Assembly (NCBI RefSeq): GCF_905115235.1
Contig: NC_051853.1
Location: forward strand, 47,985,467-48,049,466
Direction of reading: 5' to 3'
Source: Hermetia illucens
Lineage: Eukaryota; Arthropoda; Insecta; Diptera; Stratiomyidae
Length of the DNA stretch: 64,000 bases
Shown piece after piece: positions 22,544 to 31,900 of this stretch (the stretch's first letter is position 1; every line of letters begins with the position of its first letter). Both the position numbers and the translations under genes were made by a program. Below the pieces are notes generated by a model. That model was given only the letters and a program-made list of their open reading frames with translations, was not told where the DNA came from and made no database searches.

Positions 22544-23014
22544 AGTCATAGTCGATGAAGCAGATGCCAACCATCTGCAATTCAATAGATAACAATGTCT
22601 GTAGTCCTTCCTGGAATAACATCCCATTAGATAAATAAATCCCCGACCTTCCTGGAATAATATCCCATTAGATAAATAATTCCCCGACCTTCCAGGAACA
22701 TTATCACCATGGGTAATAAAAGTCTGAACCCATATAGTAATTAAGATCACAGGTCATAGGGAAACATGTTTTGTATAGTTTCCCTGTGTTAAAGATAAGA
22801 ACCATGGGTCACAAGAAAATATGTGTTGTATATTTCCCTGTCGACTCATTAGTAAATAAGACGTAGTATTTAAGGAGGTGTAGAAAACGGAGATCAGCAG
22901 TTCCTCGAGTACTACCAGAGCGTAAGCACTCTGGCCCTCGTGAATGAATAAAAAAGTATAAAACAAATATCGTTTCATTTGTTAACCCATTTGTTAACTG
23001 TTATTTGTTAACTC
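22544..23014. mobile_element. Unclassified insertion inside RTE-A
   Basis: About 470 bp interrupts the RTE frame exactly between bases that are contiguous in the other copies. CCTT stands on both sides, possibly a 4-bp target duplication. It carries a 41-bp tandem repeat, a TATA-like TATTTAAGG near 22871 and AATAAA near 22947, which would fit a solitary LTR. The termini do not show a clear TG...CA pair, so I leave the family open. Confidence 0.5.
22606..22715. repeat. 41-bp tandem repeat, about 2.6 copies
   Basis: Units start at 22606, 22647 and 22688 with CCTTCCTGGAATAA. The first two are nearly identical across 41 bases; the third decays after about 25. Confidence 0.7.
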
Positions 23015-24506
23015 CTTCATTAATGTGCAGCCAAGATCTCACGCCACCTGTTCGATCTGGATGAAGGCAGTTTGTACGTTTCGGGCCGTTTTTCCCATGA
23101 TGTCGATATCGTCAGCATAGGCCAGTAGTTAGTTGGACTTAAAGAGGATGGTACCTCTCGCATTAACCTTGGCATCACGAATCACTTTCTTCAGGGCAAG
23201 GTTAAAGGGGACGCATAATAGGGCATCCCCTTGTCGTAGACCGTTGTTGATGTCGAATGGTCTTCAAAGTGATCCTGCTGCTTTCATCTGGCCTCGAACA
23301 TTGGTTAAAGTCAGCCTAGTCAGTCTTACCGATTTCGTCGGGATACCGAATTCTCATTTGGCCGTGTACAGTTTTATTCTGACTATGCTATCATAGGCGG
23401 CTTTAAAGTCGATGAAAACATGGTGCAACTGACGTCCATATTCCAACAGTTTTGCATCGCTCGCCGCAGAGAGAAAATCTGATCTGTTGCTGAGATGCCT
23501 GGAGTGAAGCCTGTTTGATATGGGCTAATGATGTTCTGAGCGTATGGGGCTATCCAGTCTAGCAAGACTGCGCATAATATCTTATAGATGGTACTCAACA
23601 ACATGAAACTTCTATAATTGCTGCACTGTGTGATATCTCCCTTTTTATTTATGGGACAGATAATGCCTCTTTGCCAGGCGTCAGGCATTGATTCGCTGCC
23701 CCATACCTTGAACGTCAGTTTATGAACCACTTCGTGTAATTAGTCGCCTCCATATTTAACCAATTTGGCTGTGATTCCATCGGCCCCAGGCGACTTATGT
23801 TTTTTAAGCCGGTGGATTGCGCGGACTGTTTCTTCTATACTTGGTGGTGGCAGCATTTGTCCGTCGTCTTCAGCTGGAAGGACCTCCAAATCGCCGATAT
23901 TTTGGTTGTTGAGGAGTTCATCAAAATACTCAACCCATCGCTCCAATATGCCCATTCTGTCGGAAATCAGATTTGCCTCTTTGTCTCGGCAGGATGACCA
24001 TCGAGGTGTAAAAAGCTTCACCCTGCTGACTTGTTGGTAAAACTTGCGTGCCTGGTGCGGTTGCTCCCTGTACTTTTCAAGTTGACAGACCTTTTGGTTC
24101 TCCCAGGCTTCCTTTTTCTGTTTGTGAGGTCGCCTCTCCGTTCGACCGAGTTCTTGGTAGGTCACTGCGAGCGCTCCCGTTCTTTGAGAATGCAACATTA
24201 CTCGGTATGCAGCATTCGTCCGTTCCATAGCTAGCTTACATTCATCGTCAAACCAGCCGTTCCGACTCCTTTTGCGGTTGGGGCCAAGTATGTTTGTGGC
24301 CGTACCAATGATAACGTTCTTCAGGTGGTTGTGAAGATCATTTGCTGATACTTCATCTCCAGGACCTCTGTTGACTGCGGTAATTGCGGCATCCTCTCCC
24401 TCTTATAGGTGCCGCGGAGGGCTGAGTTGTGGATGGATTCAGTGTTAACTCTCACCTGATTGTCAGTGACTCCATACCAGCATAAATTCGCGGTTTTCCA
24501 GAGCAT

Positions 24507-24780
24507 GATAATTAAATATTAGTTGTCACGTTAATTAGTTTAATAGGTTAGGGTAGAGTTAAGTGAAATAAATTGTTAAAAAACCAGCATTGAAGAAGGA
24601 CCCATGTTGTGTCCAAAACACGTGTCTGCAATCCTTAAAGAAAATCTATAGTTAAACTGGAAACTTTTCCATTTAATAGTTTTACTTAAAAAGAACTATA
24701 GGAAATAAAGGAATTACTTTTATAAAACTTATCAAATTAAAATTTGCGGGTAATAGGCAAGGAAGGAAAGGTTCTTCCTC
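24507..24780. other. Unit block with GGACCCATGTTGTGTCC motif (unclassified)
   Basis: A roughly 270-bp AT-rich block repeated in units 2 (31900-32150) and 3 (45325-45560). It contains GAAGAAGGACCCATGTTGTGTCCAAAACACG. Such a GAAGAAGGxx...TGxCCxAAACACG pattern resembles sequence near the 3' ends of Penelope-like elements, but I see no protein to confirm that. Confidence 0.35.
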
Positions 24781-25242
24781 ACTCCGTACAACTTCATCAT
24801 CCGGCGAAAAAAACAAGCTGAAATGAGAAGGCTAGTACCTTCTACAATTATAAATATGCAGGGCACGATAGTATCTCTTTATCCCCCTGCTGACTTCTTA
24901 TGGTTAGTTTAGCCGATGTGATGTCGCCATCAAATAGGTCGTTAACCAAATTAGCCTAGAAGTCTTTTGAGATTAACATGCAGGAGCGGGGTCAATCACT
25001 TTCGTTGGCATACAACAGGTCAGCATGTTGGAAGTTTTGGCTCCTCATTACCCCGCCAACAACCCACGGTTCTTGTATGGGGTATATAATTGTTTTGCAG
25101 CTATTGATCCGACCATTGATAAGTGCAGTTGCGGCTTTACAATACTCAAGGCAAAGCTTAATGCCTTGCGAGGATACAGTCCTTACAGCCAGTCGAACGA
25201 TCCTCTCCCTTCAAACTTGGCACAACTCATGGGTTGTGAGTT

Positions 25243-25302
25243 GCCCGAAGGCGGTTTGCCCGGAGGCGGTTTGCCCGGAGGCGGTTTGCCCGGAGGCGGC
25301 TT
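25243..25302. repeat. 15-bp minisatellite in LOA-B ORF1 (4 units)
   Basis: Four head-to-tail 15-mers of the form GCCCGGAGGCGGTTT, starting at 25243, 25258, 25273 and 25288. On the coding (minus) strand they encode K-P-P-P-G repeats. Unit 2 has two such 15-mers (33298-33327) and unit 3 has one (about 46711-46725). Confidence 0.8.
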
Positions 25303-25456
25303 GCTGTCCGTGGACAGGTGCTTACCCATGGGCAACCTCAGCAGGTGGCGTCGTTGGAGCCTGGGGTCAGGAGTGCTGACAGAAGTGGCCTGCTTCGGCT
25401 CGTCCCTTAAGGACTGGGTCCCACTTAAATTGGTTCCCACCAGAGTAAGTGGAGAA

Positions 25457-25477
25457 TCTCTCTCTCTCTCTCTCTCT
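25457..25477. repeat. (TC)n microsatellite in LOA-B ORF1
   Basis: A run of 21 bases of TC repeat; on the coding strand it encodes alternating R-E. The corresponding runs are 13 bases in unit 2 (33483-33495) and 35 bases in unit 3 (46882-46916). Confidence 0.85.
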
Positions 25478-25804
25478 AGGCTCAGGTTCTCCATCGATGA
25501 CCCCACTCGGAGTTGGATCGTCACGATCGAGATTTAATTGCAGTTTCTGAAAGGTTTTTGTTTTTGTTTTCTCATAATTGACTGCCGTGGCCTCAGTTTT
25601 CTCCAGGAAACAACGCTAGTTGAAACTGGGGGTCGCCTGGTACCCGGAGTTCACTATTTGAGGCCACATCTTAACCCTTGTGACCATTCTAGCTTGGCTT
25701 CAGGTGCCACCTCTCGTTTCCTGAAGGTTTTTCCTTATTGAGCTCCCACACCCCGACAAGGTAGGTAATCGTCGAGGGAGATGCTGCTGCAAAGTGGCTG
25801 AAAT

Positions 25805-26002
25805 CTAATATTTGTCAAAATCAATATCCTCTTCTTTTTCTTTAGCCTTTATCCCATTCACAAACGGGGACGGATCATCAATGGGATCATTTGCTTTTAA
25901 ACAACATTGGGTGCATTTTCTTGGTCGGCTTGTCGCGGCATCTGTCACCAAGAGAGACCAAGTAGGATTTAATACAGTGGAATAACCCCAACCGTACTTT
26001 GT
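25805..26002 (-). other. Small conserved open frame of unknown nature (unit 1)
   Basis: An open stretch of 65 codons without an early ATG. It includes P-R-K-C-T-Q-C-C-L-K-A-N-D and P-S-P-F-V-N-G-I-K-A-K-E-K-E-E-D and ends at a stop. Unit 2 (about 33580-33780) and unit 3 (about 47285-47480) keep the frame, unit 3 with a 3-base difference. It could be the tail of an unrecognised transposon protein. I do not recognise the family. Confidence 0.3.
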
Positions 26003-26089
26003 TCATTTCCTTCCTCATCTCAGCATTTTATTTTTGTTGTACTGAGGATAGCACAGAGTATGTTGCCTCCTGCTATATATAAACCTATT

Positions 26090-26356
26090 TAGATCGTTGG
26101 CACAACAATCCATATTGGATCAGGGCCTTCAAGTGTGTTAGAGCACTTCATTCAAGACCGTAACGGTACACTACAGTAGTACACTGTAGGAGGTAATATG
26201 GTCAGCTTTATGCTCGCCCGAGATTATTACCCGGATTTGACTCAGGTACTCAGTCACAGCTGAGTCGACTGGTATCCGACGTCAGGTCACGATTCAAATC
26301 TCACTGCCACCAGTAAGATTTGAACTGGGAGCTTCCGATCGCAGCCTTGTGCTCTA
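26090..26356 (-). mobile_element. tRNA-derived SINE, unit 1 copy
   Basis: On the minus strand the element opens with a tRNA-like head: A-G-A-G-C-A-C-A-A-G-G-C-T, then CCAGTTCAAATCTTACTGG, which carries a good RNA polymerase III B box (AGTTCAAATCT). The A box and first bases are missing, so it is 5' truncated at about 26356. The body runs left to about 26090. The copies in units 2 (33843-34024) and 3 (47572-47827) were carried along with the duplication. The tail and the partner LINE are not identified. Confidence 0.6.
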
Positions 26357-26396
26357 ATAATGTAAATATGTCAGAACAAATTAAACGTTTGCCAAG

Positions 26397-26560
26397 TTGT
26401 TTCTGATCACCCTACAATAACAGCGAAAGCAAAAATGTTGCACCCTAAACAATCGTAAATCTTATCGATTCCAACGACTATTTTATCGAAGATGGTGACC
26501 GGCTGGACGTCATACTTGAAGGGGAGGTTACATATTGGCTAGCTTTGGTATATATAGCCT
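26397..26560 (+). promoter_or_regulatory. Promoter of MBF2-like gene 2
   Basis: Conserved block with CTGATCACCC, AATCTTATCGATTCC, GGACGTCATACTTGAAGGGG and TATATATA at 26549-26556. The ATG is 59 bases downstream. A TTTTTAGTTTC stretch about 30 bases after the TATA box could serve as initiator. Confidence 0.7.
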
Positions 26561-26614
26561 GCACTGATTCGTAGTTTTTAGTTTCTATCAAATATTGATC
26601 TGGTTTGTGCGAAA

Positions 26615-27297
26615 ATGACCACTTTAATAACAGCTGTTGCGGCTTTGTCCGCTGTCCTCGTGGTTGGAGCTTCGTGTCCAAACGGAAGCACCCCACATGG
26701 TGTTGATAACGTTGCAGTTGAATTTAAAGGGATGAATACAACGACGGACTCCCTATTGGAAAATTCTTTAGCTGAGGTGATTTTAAATTTGCGTAATCAG
26801 TCTTTGGGATGTTGTCCATTCGGATATACATGTTACTACACTTTTGGAAGTAGAGTTCCAGGTAAGTGATATGAATTCTTTATTGTTAAGCTTGCGAGGG
26901 GTAGAGACCAAAAAATTCATTTCCGTTTAATATAGAAGAGAAGATACTATAGGGTGTCCTTCCTTAAGATTCTTTTCATGAGCTCCAAATTGGACCTAAA
27001 CAATAAAAGGATTTTTTTTCAATTTACTTTCAATATTTTCCAGGCGATTATATAGTAGGACACGCTGACACCCGCAGATCAGTTATCTTTCCGCAGGACA
27101 TTACCGTGGATGTATTTTACCCGGAATCAGGATGTGGGAAAATGATTTCGTACGTTGAAATTAAGACTAGACAGAGTTTGAGGTCTGGAGATGCTTACAT
27201 AGCGGGTGGAGGCATTGGTCAACGTTTTATTACAGTTAGAGTTGTGGCGAGACTAACATTCTTTATAGACCTTGTGGCAGCAATTTATGGTTATTGA
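26615..27297 (+). CDS. Secreted MBF2-like protein, gene 2 (two exons)
   Basis: Exons 26615-26861 and 27044-27297 with a 182-bp phase-1 intron (G|GTAAGT ... TTTTCCAG|GC) give 166 residues. The signal peptide is residues 1-20, followed by C21 and sequons at N23 (N-G-S), N41 (N-T-T) and N61 (N-Q-S). The MBF2 hallmarks are K-M-I-S-Y-V-E-I, S-G-D-A-Y-I, G-G-I-G-Q-R and a final A-A-I-Y-G-Y. Unlike genes 3 and 4 it has G-C-C-P-F-G-Y-T-C in exon 1, so five cysteines in the mature part against four, and lacks one codon (the E of E-C-G-K) in exon 2. The SINE is upstream and a minus-strand Jockey piece is downstream. Compared with gene 3, exon 2 has about 26 base changes in 254, all altering residues, while the intron has 6 in 182. 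Confidence 0.85.
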
Positions 27298-27390
27298 TTA
27301 TTGTCACTAGACAAGATATAATACCTGAAAATGAAATATATTTCACTAGCTGCAACGGTCACGTGAGTTAATGAAATGATATTAGTTTTG

Positions 27391-27412
27391 GTAATAAAGA
27401 TAATTTTATTGA
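27391..27412 (+). terminator. Poly(A) signal of MBF2-like gene 2
   Basis: AATAAA at 27393-27398 within the conserved GGTAATAAAGATAATTTTATTG block, about 95 bases after the stop. Confidence 0.65.
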
Positions 27413-27795
27413 CTCAAAAAATTGCTAATTTAGTGGAAAACAAAAGAGAAAATCGGCGTGGAAGCAACCCTTTTTGGTAGGATGTTATGTTGAGATTTTT
27501 TATGTGAAAGATATAGTGTTCGCGAAGCTTGCTGATAGAGGAGGAAGGTTTAAGGTAATGCACTTATTATAATACTATCACCAAATAATAAAATAAAATA
27601 TTGTGATGGGGGAAAGGGACATGTAAATAAAGCATCGTTGGAGTTACTCCACTATGCTAAATTCTACCTGATCTTTCTCTTGGTCCCGCGGCAGGAAAAC
27701 TAAGAAAATACATTGAAGAAAAATGATCATGTGAGGCGGGAAATTTTTCCTCTTTATTCGATGCTAATCAATTTTATGCGATAAGTTCCTGGCGA
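27413..27795. other. Shared 3' flank, no gene
   Basis: Conserved among the three units (35077-35455 and 48889-49248) and partly with the flank of gene 1. Open frames here differ between units and are not supported as genes. Confidence 0.45.
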
Positions 27796-28060
27796 AGCTA
27801 CTTGGATGTGAAGCTTCAGCTGATTAATTTCGTCGTTTATTTGAAAGATCCCCAAGTCACGGTGGATATTATAGTTCATGATGTACCACGGTGCGGAAGC
27901 AATCGTTCTCAATACTTTAGAATGCATTCTTTGAAGGATTTCGATGTCGGATATGCGAGCAGATCCCCAAAGTTGTGCACCATAAGTCTAGTTTGGCTTT
28001 ATGCAGATGCAGGTTTTTGAATCTTAGGTTGACCTGAGTTTTTCGGCCTCAATATATTTT
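27796..28060 (-). mobile_element. Jockey-clade LINE 3' piece, unit 1
   Basis: On the minus strand this reads T-Y-G-A-Q-L-W-G-S-A, I-E-I-L-Q-R-M-H-S-K-V-L-R-T-I and A-P-W-Y-I-M-N-Y-N-I-H-R-D-L-G-I, the conserved C-terminal region of Jockey-type ORF2 (Y-G-x-Q-L-W-G, then A-P-W-Y and H-R-D-L). A stop replaces the tryptophan just before T-Y-G. Only about 75 codons are recognisable. Identical pieces follow genes 3 and 4. Confidence 0.7.
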
Positions 28061-28104
28061 TTCTAAGTAAGTCTTCTATCTGGATCGGGAATGAATCCTA
28101 AGTC

Positions 28105-29497
28105 CTATTTTACCCCCTGGTGGCCTGGTCAGATTATGTTAAAGTTGCACAATTCGGCAAGTCCTCACACGACTTCCTCGTGGTGGCCGCTGTAAACCGT
28201 CTTCGGGCGGGCTTAGAGTGTGTAGGTCCGGGCTGGGAGTAGGCTCATCCAACTGACGAGAATCTGCTTGTCAGTCATGTGTTAGGGGCAAGTAGATCTG
28301 GCGGGGGGATGCAATGAAGCAACATCCCGGGGATCGTCCTCCCTGCACCGGAGAAGGTGCTAATAGGACCCCAAGCCAAGGTGGAACAGCATACACCGAG
28401 GGCTGCGTGGCCAATGGGGAGCTTGGTCTTTAGTATGCGAACTCTGAATACCTTGGGCACCTTCAGTTTTAAATAAGACCCTTACCCTGGTGGCCGGACC
28501 GGGTGAGTCATTCTTTGATTTTATTATTACTTCAAATCTATCGGTGTGTACACCAACCTTCCATTTCCCCTGTTGGGAGAACTGTGACGGTTGGGAGGAG
28601 GTCCTTGATATCACCCTAATAACCGACAATGGGATTCTTAGGGCGGAGGACTGGAGAGTGTCTGCCAGAGATCCACAGTTGGATACTCTTCAGTCTAGAT
28701 CTCGCCGCAGAGGTCTCCAAGCCCTTTGGAGACCCCAGGAGGATCGACTGGAGAAAGTTTGGTCAGGTAATTAAGAACAAATTCTCCGATGCGCAAATTG
28801 GTAAGATTGGCACGACAGACGCACTTGAGTCAAAGGTCGGGGCTCTGGGGAAGGCATTCGATACCGCCTTTAAAGTGTTGCGCCCTACTAAGTATAGCAA
28901 AAAGAGCCTGCCAACGTGGTGGAATGAAGATCTCTCCAGCCTCAGGAAGCTGACCAGAGAAATTTTCAACATCTGCTACAGGCAAAAATACTGGCAGCCA
29001 TACAAGGACTGCCTGAAGAAGTACAAGTCGGCCATCAGGACCGCCAAGAGGCGGTCTATGTTTAACTATTGTGAGAACATTGAAAGCACAAGTGAATCCG
29101 CGAGGCTCAGTAAGATTCTGTCCAATCAATATAAGAGCCCATCCTTTCTTAAAAAGTCGGAAAGTTCCTGGACGGAATCTTCTAGCGAACCCCTGCGGCT
29201 GCTGGTTCAAACACACTTTCCCACCAACGAGGAGGACGGTGAGTCAGAACCTTGCTTGGAGGGTTTGCGGCAACCCCAGCTGTGCGAGACTATTAAATCG
29301 GTAATTACCGAGGATAGGATCGGCTGGGCAATAAGACCTGAAGACCTGAAGACCCTAGAATGCGTCCTGGACATTCACTTAAGGATGATTATGGAGAGAA
29401 CGCCTTTCTCTAAGTCCCAACATGCCTACCTCAAAGGAAAATAATTGTCAGGGTTGAGCGGTCGCTGCAGTACAAGCAGTATACCCTTGCTACCTTC
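28105..29497 (+). mobile_element. LOA-clade LINE (LOA-A), unit 1 copy
   Basis: The 5' UTR (about 28105-28497) is joined directly to the later endonuclease (28503 on: S-F-F-D-F-I-I-T, N-C-D-G-W-E-E-V-L-D-I-T-L). ORF1 and the endonuclease start, present in unit 2 (36060-37760), are absent, a loss of about 1.7 kb. The stretch 28629-29444 is one 271-codon frame covering the end of the endonuclease and the thumb-like linker (R-K-L-T-R-E-I-F-N-I-C-Y-R, Y-W-Q-P-Y). At 29497 the LINE stops and runs into the Gypsy 3' part. The W-G-S-S-E-I-N-E-R-G-E-S endonuclease motif of the sister copies and their RNase H place the family in LOA. Confidence 0.7.
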
Positions 29498-30093
29498 CAA
29501 GGAGCTGGACATGTGCACCCACGTCCTGGCCAGGACGGATGCTGTCCGGAAGCCGCTACAGCCTCCATACGAAGACCCCGTACCGTGTTCTCGAGCGGGG
29601 AGATCATTTCGTCTAGCTCGAGATCGGGGGACATAAAAAGGCTGTCTCCTTATCCAGGCTGAAGCCCGTTTGCACGCCAAATCAACGCAGTTCCAAGTTC
29701 AGTCGCTGAAACCCCTAGGTTGCATCTGAGGGCGGAGTAATGTAGCGCAGCGTGGTTAACAACATTCGAAATTTATTTCGAAATTTATTTCGAATGTTGT
29801 TAATACGATTGACAGTGGCCACCACCGATGTTTTCCGTGGCGAAGTAGACCGTGATTTTTGAAATAATAATTGAATTTAGGAAATTAATATTGACCTTTC
29901 GAAAATTCAATTAAGAAAAGAGATGATAAAAAGTTGTGTAGTTTTTCGTTGTCTTTATGTTAATAAAATTATTTGATTGCCTTCACGTTGTGTTCTTGCT
30001 AGTATCGATGCGACAAAATTAGTCTCGGCCGACACGAGGAAAAAAAATGTATTTTCTCAAATTGCGGAGGACTCAGACGAAGAATCGAGCGCA
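29498..30093 (+). mobile_element. Gypsy fossil, 3' end with LTR (unit 1)
   Basis: A piece of the same Gypsy family as 40190-43500, consisting of the end of the integrase region (about 29498-29740) and an LTR (29741-30093) starting T-G-T-A-G-C-G-C-A-G. Broken and partial; it adjoins LOA-A directly on its left. Confidence 0.7.
29741..30093 (+). repeat. Gypsy LTR, unit 1
   Basis: About 353 bp. It contains a near-perfect inverted repeat around 29760-29803 (AACAACATTCGAAA ... TTTCGAATGTTGTT). It aligns with 43182-43500 and, inverted, with 43560-43665. Confidence 0.7.
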
Positions 30094-30135
30094 ATATTAG
30101 TAACCTAGTTTGTCAAATTTGGATCTTTGGTCACG
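30094..30135 (+). repeat. Relic matching the far upstream flank of MBF2-like gene 1
   Basis: The segment AATATTAGTAACCTA, TAGTTTGTCAA and TTTGGATCTTTGGTCA matches pieces at about 19768-19846, just upstream of the gene 1 promoter. It suggests a lost or displaced family copy at this junction. Confidence 0.45.
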
Positions 30136-31900
30136 ATGCGTCTTCCTTTTCTACCATAAATACTGCCCTTGTAGACTTTCCGGGATGGATCATCCTCATC
30201 CATAAGGTTTAAGTGAGGCTACGGAATCCTCCACCCTCATGTGGGGGTCAAAAATTCTTCGGGGGAGGATCCTTCTCTCCATCACGACCACGAGTTTGCA
30301 TTTTTTTTGCTAAGAACCCAGGTTTCCGCAGAATACATAAGGACTGTACAGTAAGAGCGTTGACCCTATGGCGAGACGTTTCGAGCGGAACAGTTTTTGT
30401 AAGATGAAATAGGCTCTGTTGGCTGCCAACAACCATGCGCGTATTTTATCGTTATAGCTGTCATCGCTTGTGATTTTCGACCTGCTGCTTCGTGTTGCTT
30501 TTATCTGGCCTGGCACGTTTGTCAGGGTCAGCCTAGTTAGTCTTATTAATTTCGTCGGATTAACGAATTATCTCATGGCCGTGTACAGTTTTACCCTGCC
30601 TATGTTGTCTAATCATTATCATCAACGGCGCAACAACCGGTATCCGGTCTAGGCCTGCCTTAATAAGGAAATCCAGACATCCCGGTTTTACGCCGAGGTC
30701 CACCAATTCGATATCTCTAAAAGCTGTCTGGCGTCCTGACCTGCGCCATCGCTCCATCTTAAGCAGCGTGTGCCTCGTCTTCTTTTTCTACCATAGATAT
30801 TGCCCTTATAGACTTTCCGGATGCGATCATCTTCATCCATACGGATTAAGTGACCCGCCCACCATAACCTATTGAGCCGGATTTTATCCACGACCTGACG
30901 GTTATGGTATCGCTCGTAGATTTCGTCGTTGTGTAGGCTACGGAATTGTCCATCCTCATGTAGTTCACAATTTGTCTTGCTAAGAACCCAAGTCTCCGAG
31001 GAATACATGAGAACTGGCAAGATCATTGTCTTGTACCGTAAGAGCTTTGACTCTATGGTGAAACGTTTGGAGCGGTACAGTTTTTGTAAGATGAAATAGG
31101 CTCTGTTGGCTGCCAACAACCACTTGGTGTAATTGCTCACCTCCATATTTAACCAATTTGGCTGTAATTCCATCGGCCCCTGGCGACTAATAATTTTTTA
31201 GCCGATGAATTGCACGGACTGTTTCTCCTATACTTGGTGGTGGCAGTATTTGGCCGTCGTCTTCAGTTGGTGGGACCTCCAACTCGCCGATGTTCTGGTT
31301 GTTCAGTAGCTCATCAAAGTACTCAACCCATCGCATCAATATACCCATTCTGTCGGAAATCAGATTTGCCTCTTTGTCTCGGCAGGATGACCATTGAAGT
31401 GTAAAAAGCGTCACCCTGCTGACTTGTTGGTAAAACTTGCGCGCCTGATGCGATTCCTCCCGGTACTTTTCAAGTTGACAGACCTTTTGGTTCTCCCAGG
31501 CTTCCTTTTTCTGTTTGTGAGGTCGCCTCTCCGTTCGACCGAGTTCTTGGTAGGTCTCTGCGAGTGCTCCCGTTCTTTGAGAATGCAACATTACTCGGTA
31601 TGCAGCATTCGTCCGTTCCATAGCTAGCTTACATTCATCGTCAAACCAGCCGTTCCGACTCCTTTTGCGGTTGGGGCCAAGTATGTTTGTGGCCGTACCA
31701 ATGATAACGTTCTTCAGGTGGTTGTGAAGATCATTTGCTGATACTTCATCTCCAGGACCTCTGTTGACTGCGGTAATTGCGGCATCCTCTCCCTCTTATA
31801 GGTGCCGCGGAGGGCTGAGTTGTGGATGGATTCAGTGTTAACTCTCACCTGATTGTCAGTGACTCCATACCAGCATAAATTCGCGGTTTTCCAGAGCATG
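30136..31900 (-). mobile_element. RTE-A LINE pieces, rearranged
   Basis: Minus-strand pieces. 30136-30603 holds part of the C-terminus and a reverse transcriptase scrap. A second 3' end starts at about 30606 (CATTATCATCAACGGCGC) and runs to about 31173, with R-L-W-W-A-G-H-L-I-R-M and the S-S-E-T-W-V-L-S-K region. It then jumps to the linker and N-terminal reverse transcriptase at 31187-31900 (31621-31187: M-E-R-T-N-A-A-Y-R-V-M-L-H). Two 3' ends mean at least two insertions. The right part, from about 31120, belongs to unit 2. Confidence 0.7.

Larger units (their letters stand above)
21850..24506 (-). mobile_element. RTE-A LINE copy, split by an insertion
   Basis: A minus-strand copy from the CAT-repeat 3' tail (21852) through the C-terminus (22130-21888, L-R-W-A-G-H-L-I-L-M) to about 22543. 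It resumes at 23015 with the reverse transcriptase (23015-23760) and the linker (24228-23740, E-R-W-V-E-Y-F-D-E-L-L-N-N-Q, P-G-A-D-G-I-T-A-K-L-V). It ends at about 24506 near V-T-D-N-Q-V-R-V-N-T-E. The palm A-D-D region around 23120 is degraded. The 22544-23014 piece is foreign. The right part, from about 23770, belongs to duplication unit 1. Confidence 0.75.
24781..25790 (-). mobile_element. LOA-type LINE (LOA-B), unit 1 copy
   Basis: A minus-strand 5' part of an LOA-clade LINE. The 5' UTR and ORF1 start lie at about 25790-25300 (R-E-R-E-R-E repeat, D-S-P-L-T-L-V-G-T-N, then a K-P-P-P-G repeat). The endonuclease start lies at about 25140-24780 (C-K-A-A-T-A-L-I-S-G, I-Q-E-P-W-V-V-G-G-V-V-R-G is clearer in the sister copies, then D-G-D-I-T-S-A-K-L-T-I). 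The middle of ORF1, present in units 2 and 3, is missing here. No reverse transcriptase is present in any unit, so the element was already truncated when the unit was copied. Confidence 0.6.
23770..30093. repeat. Segmental duplication unit 1
   Basis: The first of three units with the shared order RTE-A piece (-), unclassified block, LOA-B LINE (-), SINE (-), MBF2-like gene (+), Jockey 3' piece (-), LOA-A LINE (+), Gypsy 3' end with LTR (+). Alignable stretches with units 2 and 3 are nearly identical except for indels. This unit is the shortest, because LOA-A lacks its middle and the Gypsy part is only its end. Confidence 0.75.

Noticed and set aside
25183-25524. 113-codon proline-rich frame (K-P-P-P-G repeats) as a secreted repeat protein
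   Set aside because: The sister copies in units 2 and 3 show that it is the start of LOA-B ORF1 with a slipped minisatellite.
26280-26356. A functional tRNA gene
   Set aside because: A B box is present, but there is no A box or acceptor stem and the sequence continues as a repeated element; a truncated tRNA-derived SINE fits better.
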